A stretch of DNA of 64,000 nt from UTCFX2 sp963726375 (GTDB taxonomy: Bacteria > Chloroflexota > Anaerolineae > Anaerolineales > UBA4823), in the NCBI GenBank assembly GCA_963726375.1, contig CAVSCE010000008.1, forward strand, positions 310,001 through 374,000. The letters are read 5' to 3'. The first letter of the stretch is position 1, and each line of letters starts with the position of its first letter. Below, piece after piece: positions 17,808 to 26,261 of the stretch. Under the pieces are notes generated by a model, which worked only from the letters and a program-made list of their open reading frames with translations, ran no database searches and was not told the DNA's origin. Made by a program: the position numbers and the translations under genes.

Positions 17808-18221
17808 TTATTTGTTGCTTTCGACATTCTTTTTGAAATTGTCCAAGATCGCTTGCCAGCCAGAGCGTTGCATCTCTTCTGGATTTTCATTTTCTGGATC
17901 AAAGGTTTCTACAACCTTCACGCCTCCTGGCACTTCCGAAAATTCCACCTTCACATGCCGTCCATCGTCCATATCATATTCAATAAGCTGGTACTCTTTT
18001 ACAACTGTATAAAGTCCCGTGAAGTCGAAGCTCGCGCTTTTATCTTTGGCTGCCATCGTGGTTTTGAACTTGCCACCGACACGCAAATCATTTTCGGCAG
18101 CCGGTGCTTCCCAGTCGTCCGAGGCAAAAGCCCAGCCGGTAATGTGCTCGGGCTCATTCCAATATTCCCAGACTTTTTCTATGGGTGCGTTGATTGTGGT
18201 GTCTACGGTGATTGTTTTCAT
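17808..18221 (-). CDS. SRPBCC (AHSA1-like) domain protein
   Basis: A 137-residue START/Bet v1-fold protein beginning MKTITVDTTINAPIEKVWEY (ATG 18221), with the typical N-terminal strand and helix, a GKFKTTMAAKD central strand region and the C-terminal helix SGWQAILDNFKKNVES. Family members bind small hydrophobic ligands or act on the Hsp90 ATPase; the ligand is unknown here. Its ATG overlaps the stop of the upstream SRPBCC gene (ATGA), so the pair is translationally coupled. The pair is embedded between two pieces of a comEC copy and is less GC-rich than the neighbours, suggesting insertion. Confidence 0.82.
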   Translation of the reverse strand: MKTITVDTTINAPIEKVWEYWNEPEHITGWAFASDDWEAPAAENDLRVGGKFKTTMAAKDKSASFDFTGLYTVVKEYQLIEYDMDDGRHVKVEFSEVPGGVKVVETFDPENENPEEMQRSGWQAILDNFKKNVESNK

Positions 18222-18673
18222 TTTTTTTCCGCGATTTCCTTTAACTTTTGCAACGCCTCTGACCACATCTCGTTGAATGCTTCTGTTTCCTTTTCATCAA
18301 CATCTATATCTACCAGAACTTCGGTTGCCCCGTCTTTTTCTTTGAAAGAATAGTTTTCATAAGCTGGCGCCCATTTTCGCGCTTCATCGCTCGTTGTATC
18401 CTCAACACCATTGTGAACAATTCCAAGGTGTTCAATAGAGATAAACTCATACAGTTTGTTTTCCGCGATCCGGCTTACCATGCCTCCCTCCTCGCCGGTT
18501 TCGGGATTAGGCCCAAGAAAAAGTATCTTTGATCCCTTGCTCCAGTCGCCTTTGTAATAGGAGCCTGGGTTAAAGGCAGCAGTCCATTCGCGATAGGGCT
18601 TGTCATCAAGCATTACGTGCCACACTTTTTCCTTTGGCACGTTGATTAAAATTGAGAAATGTAATTTTTGCAT
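18218..18673 (-). CDS. SRPBCC domain protein
   Basis: A 151-residue START/Bet v1-like protein that begins MQKLHFSILINVPKEKVWHV from ATG 18673. It carries YREWTAAFNPGSYYKGDW and GGMVSRIAENKLYEFISIEH, patterns of the AHSA1/polyketide-cyclase branch. A longer in-frame start exists upstream but adds 62 residues that do not match the fold. It is the first gene of a two-gene operon with the next SRPBCC gene. No catalytic residues can be named. Confidence 0.82.
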   Translation of the reverse strand: MQKLHFSILINVPKEKVWHVMLDDKPYREWTAAFNPGSYYKGDWSKGSKILFLGPNPETGEEGGMVSRIAENKLYEFISIEHLGIVHNGVEDTTSDEARKWAPAYENYSFKEKDGATEVLVDIDVDEKETEAFNEMWSEALQKLKEIAEKK

Positions 18674-18926
18674 AGCCCACCACTCCACTTCTAGCTTGCT
18701 AACTCTAAATCTTGTACTTGAACAGCACCAAAATACAACATCAGCAGGGATTATATCAGAAGGAATGCTTGTACTCGACAGCTCAAATCGAACAGGTAGA
18801 TACCCAAGTCGAGGCAGGTTAAAATATGGAATGGCCGGTCCCGGCCATCTTTTCAGCACGAGACAATTTCTCTTTAAATAAACGAGCCAGCCAGGTGAAA
18901 AATAACGCCGACTTTGTTTTTATGGT

Positions 18927-19073
18927 TTCAATTTTGAGATCGTCGCCGGCCTTTTTATGCTGGCCTTTGACCGGGTGCTGGGCCGCTGGAAGAGCCTGCC
19001 TGTCGCCTGGGTCGGGATCGGGCTGTACGCCTTGCTGGCAGGGGCGTCGCCGGGCGTCATCCGGGCTGTTTCC
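18927..19073 (+). pseudogene. Partial comEC copy, fragment 2
   Basis: From about 18927 the sequence again follows comEC (13652-13797) with roughly ten mismatches in 134 bases by eye, including CCGCTGGAAGAGCCTGCCTG and GTCGGGATCGGGCT. It picks up where fragment 1 stops, with a shared overlap of about 20 bases around the AATTTTG-GATCGTCG site. It ends at GGGCTG, directly before the stop of the minus-strand protease gene. Confidence 0.85.
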
Positions 19074-19076
19074 AGT

Positions 19077-20367
19077 TTAGTAGGCCGTCAAGTCTCCCAC
19101 TTCCTTCACATAGACCGGCACACCATTTATTTCAGATGGAATCAGATCTTCAGGCGGCAGCAGCGCCTCCGGGACTTGCTGACGGACCAGCACCACCAGC
19201 CCCAGCTCTCCGGCGGGCATGCCGGCAGTCCCACCCCGCCCGATCCCAACCCCCACGACGTTTGGCTTGGCCATCAGCTCGTCCATGTGGGCTTCTTTGA
19301 CAGCCTGGACTCTCTCGATCTCGGCCCTTCGCCCCCCGACCGATTTTGCTCGGGTTGCGGCAAAATCCACCTGCAGGCCGTTCAGCACCGCCTGGATCGG
19401 GTTAAACAGGGTTGCCTGACTGGAGCCGGCAAAGAGCAGTCCGACTGCTAGTTTGCTCCCGCTCTCGAGCAGCAGTGAGCCCGAAATCGCCCCCTTCGGA
19501 CATGGCGGTGGAGACGAACTGGTGCTCAAAAACGGCGTTGCGGTCTCCGCCGTAGCCGACCGTCAGCGTGGCATCCAGGATGTTGATCACGCCGGTCGTG
19601 AAAGCAGTCGTCCGCCCGGATTTCACCACGGCCATCCCCAGCGCAGCCTCTTTTACCCCGGCGACTTCGCCGACCTCCAGGATTTCGTCCAGCACCTCGC
19701 TGTCCAGGATGGGCCGGGCGATAGCGGCGTCGATCAGGTTGACCGCCTGCGGGCGAAATTGGATCGCTTCGACACGGTGCTGGGACCCCAGCCAGCGCGC
19801 CAGCGTGTTGCCGACGTTTGCATAGGCCTGAGCCAGGCTGCAGGCGGCTGGCTCTTCGTTGAAATTGATCCGCTCGAAGCGCTCGAGCAGGGCGATGGTG
19901 TCATGCTCCTGCGTGCCGCCGTCCGCTGGACCGGGCTGCAGGATCGGGTCGCCCGGGCTGCCGCTGTTGCGGTTTGCCAGGACGTGGTTGTTGGAGAGGA
20001 TCATGCGCGCCCCGCTCTGCCGGTCGCGGACCACGCAGCCGAAGGTCCCGGCGGTGATGCGGTGATGCCCGATGCTCATCCCACCGGGAACCGGGCGGAC
20101 CCGCTCGGTGCGGGTTTGGAGCGGGCGCAGAATGCCGACCTCCACAACGTCTGTGCGCACCCCGCCCACTTCTGGAGGGATAAAATCTGCATCTGGCAGG
20201 CTCACCGGCGGAAGCTTCTGCCGGACCATCACGACCACGCTGATCTCGTCAAACTCCCGCGAGCCGCTGACTTTGTAGCCAACTCCTAGCCCGACCACGT
20301 TGGGCAGGGACAAAATCTCGGACTTGAATAACGACTTTGCCATCACGGCATCTTCGAGGATTGTCAT
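19077..20367 (-). CDS. Trypsin-like (Nal1-like) serine protease with duplicated terminal domains, frameshifted
   Basis: From ATG 20367 (GGAGG upstream) the protein has an N-terminal unit LPNVVGLGVGYKVSG...VVVMVRQKLP, then a chymotrypsin-fold core with catalytic His in LSNNHVLANRN, Asp in LIDAAIARP, and Ser in GDSGSLLLESGS. That serine motif is only restored by removing one T near 19486; as given, the frame reads GDFGLTAARE and the remainder is in the next frame. The C-terminus repeats the N-terminal unit (KPNVVGVGIGRG...VVLVRQQVP). Total about 430 residues, no signal peptide. Possible protease or processed scaffold; substrate unknown. Confidence 0.72.
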
Positions 20368-20452
20368 AGGGAGCCTCCAAACCGTTTGAGACGGATGAGA
20401 ACATGAACGCACGTGCCTCGAGAAAGGGTGCAGGAAATGTACCAGCGCCTAT

Positions 20453-20553
20453 GGCGAACTAACAGTTCGCCCTACGGTTGGGTTTTGCAGGGTAAGCTGT
20501 CAGGCGAACTAACAGTTCGCCCTACGGTTGGTTTTGCAGGGTGTGTCCAGCGC
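20453..20553. repeat. Two copies of the palindromic 50-bp repeat
   Basis: GGCGAACTAACAGTTCGCC occurs at 20453 and again at 20503. It is a perfect inverted repeat with 8-base arms and an AAC loop, followed by CCTACGGTTGGGTTTTGC. The second copy has one G fewer in its tail and runs into the RAYT fragment. Same unit as the array at 20828-21250. Confidence 0.9.
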
Positions 20554-20782
20554 GGAGTCCCAATGTGCAAAGAGCCTTTTTTGTGCCAGGGATGCGGCTT
20601 CCTTCCTCGTTTGCGGGATCGGGAAGGAGGTCGATTTCACGCTGCTTGATCCGGGTTTCCTCTGTCAGGCGCCGAAGGACCTCTGGCGGCAGCGAACCCG
20701 CCAGGCGGAAGGTGATAAACAGCGTAGCTCCGGGGGGTTGGAAGTGCGGCAGGTGGCGCTGGTAGTAAAGTCGGTATTCCAA
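20535..20782 (-). pseudogene. Truncated REP-associated tyrosine transposase (RAYT, IS200-like)
   Basis: From ATG 20782 the protein reads MEYRLYYQRHLPHFQPPGAT then LFITFRLAGSLPPEVL, the N-terminal signature of RAYT/Y1 transposases. A one-base shift near 20585 is needed to continue as KRLFAHWDSALDTP, which matches the next conserved block. The HUH motif and catalytic tyrosine are missing because the repeat copy at 20503 replaces the rest. It lies between copies of a palindromic repeat, the kind of sequence RAYTs act on. Confidence 0.75.
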
Positions 20783-20827
20783 TGGAGGGATTTCCTTGCT
20801 GTTATTATATTTCAGGATATGCTGACA

Positions 20828-21250
20828 GGCGAACTAACAGTTCGCCCTACGGTTGGGTTTTGCAGGGTAAGCTGTCAGGCGAACTAACAGTTCGCCCTAC
20901 GGTTGGGTTTTGCAGGATAAGCTGTCAGGCGAACTAACAGTTCGCCCTACGGTTGGGTTTTGCAGGGTAAGCTGTCAGGCGAACTAACAGTTCGCCCTAC
21001 GATAGGGTTTTGCAGGGTAAGCTGTCAGGCGAACTAACAGTTCGCCCTACGGTTGGGTTTTGCAGGGTAAGCTGTCAGGCGAACTAACAGTTCGCCCTAC
21101 GGTTGGGTTTTGCAGGGTAAGCTGTCAGGCGAACTAACAGTTCGCCCTACGGTTGGGTTTTGCAGGGTAAGCTGTCAGGCGAACTAACAGTTCGCCCTAC
21201 GATATGGTTTTGCAGGATAAGCTGTCAGGCGAACTAACAGTTCGCCCTAC
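20828..21250. repeat. Tandem array of nine palindromic 50-bp repeats (REP-like)
   Basis: The hairpin GGCGAACTAACAGTTCGCC recurs at 20828, 20878, 20928, 20978, 21028, 21078, 21128, 21178 and 21228, an exact 50-base period. The 31-base tail between hairpins, CTACGGTTGGGTTTTGCAGG plus GTAAGCTGTCA, varies at a few sites (GATAGG at 21001, GATATG at 21201, GGATAAG in two copies), while the hairpins do not vary. The array fills the gap between the SUMF1-like stop and the RAYT fragment. Confidence 0.95.
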
Positions 21251-21270
21251 AAAAGGCAAGCACCAGCAGC

Positions 21271-22170
21271 TCAAGGTCCTGGGGGAGCCGCACAGCGGAA
21301 GCCGATATCGTTGTAGCGATAAGTCGGATCGACGTCGCTGCGGTTTGCCGTGCGCAAGTAGTAGTCGCCGCCGTTGACCCAGCCGCCGCCGCGGATCACC
21401 TTCGAAGATCCCGTGGTTGGACCAGGCGGGTTGAGGTAGGGTAGGGTGCTGTAATATATGTCGCTGTACCAGTCGTTGACCCACTCCCAAACGTTGCCCG
21501 CCATATCAAGCGCACCATACGGGCTGGCACCCAGGGGGTAATCGCCCACCCGCGATGTGTCGCCCACGCAGTAGCTGTATGAAGAACCATCATAATAACT
21601 ATGGTTCGCCAAGCTGCAAGTAGGGCTGCCGTCGCCCCAGGGATGGGTGCGCACGGTCGTGCCGCGGGCAGCCTTTTCCCACTCCGCCTCGGTCGGCAGG
21701 CGCTTCCCGGCCCAGGTGCAGTAGTTCGTTGCGTTGTACCAGGAGACGTAGATCACCGGGTAGTCGGCGTAAAGCGGGCTGCTGTAGTAGGGGTCGCGGG
21801 TAATGGAATAATCGTACAACGGCGCGGCGCAAGCCCCGGCAGACACGCACTGCGCATACTGGGAGTTGGTCACTTCATATTTGTCGATCCGGTAGGCGTC
21901 AAGATAGACCGGGTGGAGTGGCAGCTCATAAGAATAGCAAGAATAGCCGCCGTTATGGAAGGGGTCGCAGCCCATCTGGAACTCGCCGGCGGGGACATCA
22001 ACCATTTCCATGACGAGGGGAATGTTATTCCGGATAAGAGGGAGAAAAAGCGTCATATCCTCTTGTGGGCTCTCCTGGGGTCCTACCGGGAGAACAACGG
22101 CGGCTTTTCCTGTCATCCCGATCAGGAAAAAGAAAATCACACTAATTACAAGGCTTACCATATGCTTCAT
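21271..22170 (-). CDS. SUMF1/EgtB-like formylglycine-generating-enzyme family protein (probably non-catalytic)
   Basis: A 299-residue protein with a signal peptide (MKHMVSLVISVIFFFLIGMT, start ATG 22170) and the FGE-sulfatase fold: EMVDVPAGEFQMGCDP, YEVTNSQYAQCV, GKRLPTEAEWEKAARG, GNVWEWVNDWY, KVIRGGGWVNGG and a final GFRCA. The copper-binding cysteine pair of true formylglycine-generating enzymes is not seen; the corresponding stretch reads RTANRSDVDPTYRYNDIGFR. It is therefore more likely a secreted FGE-fold protein than a sulfatase activator. It ends 21 bases from the repeat array. Confidence 0.85.
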   Translation of the reverse strand: MKHMVSLVISVIFFFLIGMTGKAAVVLPVGPQESPQEDMTLFLPLIRNNIPLVMEMVDVPAGEFQMGCDPFHNGGYSCYSYELPLHPVYLDAYRIDKYEVTNSQYAQCVSAGACAAPLYDYSITRDPYYSSPLYADYPVIYVSWYNATNYCTWAGKRLPTEAEWEKAARGTTVRTHPWGDGSPTCSLANHSYYDGSSYSYCVGDTSRVGDYPLGASPYGALDMAGNVWEWVNDWYSDIYYSTLPYLNPPGPTTGSSKVIRGGGWVNGGDYYLRTANRSDVDPTYRYNDIGFRCAAPPGP

Positions 22171-22361
22171 GACTGTCCCTCGCTTTCCCCACGTTCCATC
22201 CATTTCACGCGCAGGCGTCCCAATCACCAAGGCAGGATTTCTTACTTCTATTCTATAACTTATTCGCGCATAGTCAACAATCCAACGAGCAAAGGATAAG
22301 ATTTAATATTCATCTTTGCAGATTTTCCAGGGTCTGTCAAGCGAAATATTTTCGCGTTTTC

Positions 22362-23607
22362 CTAGCTCCTCCCCCACAGGCTGACGCTCTCGATATGGTA
22401 GGTCTGGGGGAACTGGTCGAAGAGGGCAAGCTTCTCCAGCCGGTAGCCGCCCGCGGTCAGCCGTTTTGCGTCGCGGGCCAGGGTCGCCGGGTCGCAGGAG
22501 ACGTAGACCAGCGCGGGGGCGGCGAGGTGGAGCAGGCTGTCGACCACAGGGCGGGCGAGACCCTCGCGGGGCGGGTCGACCACGATGGCATCCGGGCGCA
22601 GGTCGAGACTCGGGAGCACGATGCTCTGCCTGCCCCTGGTAGATTTCGATCCCATCAAACTCGTCCAGGTTGAAAGCAAAGTCATCCACGGCCTGCTCGG
22701 AGGCCTCAACGCCAACCAGCCGGCAGCCGCTTTCTGCAAGAAAGAGGCTGAACAGCCCGACGCCGCAGTACAGGTCGAGCAGGGTCGCATCCGGCCGAAG
22801 CGAAGATCGTTCACCCAACCATTCACGCACCTTCAGCACCATCATCGCCGCGACGACCGTGTTGGCCTGGAAGAACGACCCGGCCGAGACTCTAAAGCGG
22901 CGCTCGAGCACTTCCATCTCCAGCGCGGGGCTGCCGGCGAGCGTGATGGCTCCCCCGGGGCTGAGGTGGACGACCGAGACCGGCAGGTCTTCGACGCTCA
23001 GCTCCGGCGTCTCTAGCCCGCCGCTTTCCAGGATGATCTGGAGGTCACCGCCGCATCCCAGCCGCAGCCCGACCCGATCGACCCCGGCACCCGGCTCGAA
23101 CTCCAGCTGCGGCCAGAGCTCCTGCAGCGGTTGCTCGGGCAGATGGCACTCGCGGATGGCCAGGACGTCATTCGTGCGAGCTTTGTGGTAGCCGAGCGAG
23201 CCGTCTGGCGCGAGGTGAAACTGGACATGGTTGCGGTATGCAACCTCAAATATTGAAGGGGCGATGCCAGCAACCTCGGGGGATGCCAGCCCGCCGATCC
23301 GCTCGAGCTGGTCCTTGAGGATGGTCCTTTTCGCCTCAAGCTGAGCCGGGTATGAGAGATGCTGGTAGTGGCAGCCGCCGCACTCGCCATAATGCGGGCA
23401 GCGCGGCGTGATGCGGTTCGGGGAAGGCTCGAGCACTTCGAGCAGGCGGGCGCGGGCGAACCTTTGCTTTTCTTCCGTCAGCTCGATGCGGACCTTCTCG
23501 CCGGGGATTGCATACGGGATAAAGACCGCCCTGCCGTCCGGCAGGCGAGCAATCGACTCACCGCCGTAGGCGTGCGAAATTGGGATCAGATCATAAGAAG
23601 TGGACAT
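22362..23607 (-). CDS. RlmD/TrmA-type 23S rRNA (uracil-C5)-methyltransferase, frameshifted
   Basis: From ATG 23607 the protein has a TRAM-like N-terminus (SHAYGGESIARLPDGRAVFI), the iron-sulfur motif CPHYGECGGCHYQHL near residue 75, a later IRECHLP cysteine, and the SAM motif LLDLYCGVGLFSLFLAESG. After IEIYQGQA the frame breaks at about 22622, and the other frame continues DAIVVDPPREGL and VYVSCDPATLARD (catalytic Cys) to a stop at 22362. About 415 residues joined. It methylates a uracil in rRNA or tRNA; the exact site is not deducible. N-terminal extension to 23943 is spurious. Confidence 0.85.
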
Positions 23608-23683
23608 GGATTTTCCTTGTTGGATTCTACCATTCGCGCCCCGAGCTACCCTTGCTGATTTCCAGAAACGCCGGGGTCTCAGA

Positions 23684-23702
23684 CTGCTATAATAGATGCT
23701 GA
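23684..23702 (+). promoter_or_regulatory. Extended -10 promoter, possibly leaderless
   Basis: TGCTATAAT ends at 23693, an extended -10 (TGN-TATAAT). The ATG of the lipoprotein gene is at 23702, eight bases later, so the transcript would begin at or next to the start codon. No -35 or ribosome-binding site is evident. Confidence 0.4.
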
Positions 23703-25544
23703 TGCGCAGGTTTCTTCTCTTTATAGCTTTGGTCCTGGTATCCTGCCAGGCTCCGGACCGGTAATTGGATCGTCCAACCCCAGTCCGACTGCCGCGCCGA
23801 CTAAGACGATTGAAGTCCCGGTCTTCTTGCCAACGATAGCCACTGAAACCATTCAACCAGCCTCTCCCGAAAGATCTGGGATCACCCCCACGACGGCGGA
23901 GGGACCTGTTCGAGCGCAAAGCAAATTCGATGTGCAGGTGCATCCAGATGGGGCGCTGTATCTCGGCGACCAGGTCAGCTTCGAGGTGATCGCGCCGGAA
24001 GGTTTCCCGGCTGCCGGAAAAAAGGCTGAGGTCCGGCTGGGGGGACCGGAGGGCGCCTTGATTGGCGGAGGCGAGTTTGGGCCGTTTGGGCTGGACGAGC
24101 GGATCCAGGCGACGGTCCTGTGGGGCTGGGATACTTCAGGGCTCGCTGCGGGAGAACATATTCTGACCTTCATCATCAGGCCGGATGGCCCGCTCTGGAG
24201 CGAGACGTTCACGCTGCTGCCTTATGGGCAGCTTTCATCGGCAGAGCGCCAGGCGCATTGGGAGAGCGCGCAGAACGGCTGCTGCATCGTCCATTACATT
24301 ACAGGCACTGCCGCCGAGCGCGATCTGCCTGACCTACTTACGATGTTTGACGACCAGGCTGACCTGGCCGCCAGCCGATTGGGTGTGCTCATCGGCCAGA
24401 AGGTCGAGGTGGCGCTTATTCCGCGGGTGTTGGGGCACGGAGGGTTCGCCGGCGAAGGGATCACCCTGTCCTATCTCGACAGCAACTACGCCGGCGGCAG
24501 CCGCGAGATGCTTTTCCATCATGAGCTGGTCCACATCCTGGACACCCGCCTGGGCGGCGGGCTGCGCCTCCCTTTTCTGATTGAGGGCCTGGCGGTTTTC
24601 TTAACCGGAGGGCATTTCAAGCCTGAGCCGTTACTTCAGCGCGCTGCCGCCCTGCTGCCCCCTGAACCTGGCTGCGGTGTTCCAGATGAGAAGAATGCAA
24701 CAGAGGCTTGCGGTCTGGAGATGTATATCCCGCTGCCCGAGCTGATCGACTTTTTTTATCAGCAACAGCATGAGACTGGCTACCTGGAAGCTGGAGCGTT
24801 TACGGCGTATCTGGTTGAGAAATATGGTTGGTCTGCATTCTCTAACTTTTACCGGGATATCCATCCTGGCGACGCATCAAATGGAGAACCGCAACCTGAT
24901 TCCAGTTTCGTGGATGCTGCTGCAGAACGCCATTTCGGCTTCAGCCTGGAGCAACTCGAGCAAGGTTTTATCGAGAGGTTGAAAGCTGAGCGGCTGACCC
25001 TGGAATGGGCCGAGGACCTGCGGTTGGCCGCGACTTTTTACGACCGCGTCCGGGAGTATCAGCTTTCTTTTGACCCTTCCGCCTATTTCCTGCATGCCTG
25101 GCTTCCGCCGATCGAGCAGATGCGGAATCGAAAATCGTTGCCGATCCTTATCGCCGACCGGAGGCACCGTCGAACCTAGCGATAGAAGCCATGTTAGCGC
25201 AAGCGGATTCCCAGATTCAGCAAGGTCATTATCGAGAGGCAGACCGGCTGTTGGGATCAATATCCATGATCTTAACCTTTGAAAGCAAGGAAGGCTTTCT
25301 TGATTTCTCCATCGATCCGCTAGCTGCAGATTATTATGATCTGGTGCTCCGTACGCTCGATGAAGGCTTTCGCCCGGTACGGATCAGCGTGGATGACGAA
25401 ACGGCCCGGATTTGGGTGAGCATATCCGGGTCGCGTCTGATAGAGTTAGTTTACGTTCGAAGCAAGAACCAGTGGGTCCCTCTCACGACACTCGCAAGCG
25501 ATCAAGGACAGGAAAAGAGCGAGTCGAAGGGAGCGGTGCAGTAG
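23702..25544 (+). CDS. Lipoprotein with HExxH metallopeptidase-like domain, two frameshifts
   Basis: The start MRRFLLFIALVLVSCQAP (ATG 23702) is a lipoprotein signal with lipobox LVSC. It leaves frame near 23758, and the next frame continues with a Ser/Thr/Pro linker, an Ig-like/beta domain (about 60-150) and a gluzincin-type site, MLFHHELVHILDTR with downstream LIEGLAVFLTGG giving HExxH plus a distal Glu. Near 25130 a second break leads to the C-terminal part MLAQADSQIQQGHYREADRL (TPR-like helix) and a small domain that ends at 25544. About 613 residues. The 3' end overlaps the FHA gene by 43 bases. Confidence 0.7.
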
Positions 25545-26191
25545 AGGTCGAGCGTGTCAAAAGCGATCGCCCCGACAACGACGCAGCAAAGCATGATCAG
25601 CAAGACCCCGCAGCCGACATAGAGCCATGTTCGCGAGCGGCGCGGCGCTTCTTCTTCAACCGGCATCTCGTAAGATACGGCGGGATAGGGTTCGGCCGGC
25701 CCTGGGGGTACGTTGCCGCTGTAGAGTGGGGGTGATGCAGGCGGCTGGTAATAGGCAGGCTGCTGAGGGGGTTGGGCGGGCGGCTGATATCCATAGTTGG
25801 ATGGCTCGACGCGGAAGGTTTCGCGCGAAGCTTCAGGCTGGGCCTGCTGTCCCGGTCCGCTGATCAGGGTGGCGTTTGGATCGAAGCCCAGAACTTCATA
25901 TTCCAGGCTGATTTTCTCGCCCATCATGACTATTTCACCTGGACGAAGCATATGCGGCCCAATCAGGCGCTGACCGTCCACAAACGTACCGTTTGTCGAT
26001 CCCAGGTCTTCGATTACGTAAGCTCCAGATTGGAGAGTCAGGCGGCAGTGCTTTCGCGAGACTTCTGGGTCGTTGATCACAATCCGGTTGGTTATATCCC
26101 TCCCGATCGTCAGCTCATCTTGAACCATCTCGAAGATCTTGCCCGGGTTGGGACCTTTGTGCATCACCAGTTGATAGGTTTGCGAAGCCAT
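25502..26191 (-). CDS. FHA domain membrane protein
   Basis: A 229-residue protein with an N-terminal forkhead-associated domain (residues about 5-100): GRDITNRIVINDPEVSRKH and EDLGSTNGTFVDGQRL keep the phosphothreonine-binding GR, SRKH and NGT residues. A Pro/Gln/Tyr-rich linker follows (about 115-185), then one membrane helix, TWLYVGCGVLLIMLCCVVVG (about 188-208), and a short outside tail. It should read Ser/Thr-kinase signals at the membrane, but no kinase is in the window. Confidence 0.9.
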   Translation of the reverse strand: MASQTYQLVMHKGPNPGKIFEMVQDELTIGRDITNRIVINDPEVSRKHCRLTLQSGAYVIEDLGSTNGTFVDGQRLIGPHMLRPGEIVMMGEKISLEYEVLGFDPNATLISGPGQQAQPEASRETFRVEPSNYGYQPPAQPPQQPAYYQPPASPPLYSGNVPPGPAEPYPAVSYEMPVEEEAPRRSRTWLYVGCGVLLIMLCCVVVGAIAFDTLDLYCTAPFDSLFSCP

Positions 26192-26261
26192 TCTCTGCCT
26201 CCTAAGCTTATGATGGGATATAGTGTAATGATTTTTAGTCTAAATGTCAAACTGAAATTTA

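Noticed and set aside
20828..21250. Possible CRISPR array
   Set aside because: The 31-base spacers between hairpins are nearly identical to each other, whereas CRISPR spacers differ; there are no cas genes. It is a tandem REP-like array.
23608..23943. N-terminal extension of the RNA methyltransferase gene
   Set aside because: The extra residues are Arg/Ser/Gly-rich, antisense to the lipoprotein gene, and the RNA methyltransferase has a good start at 23607.
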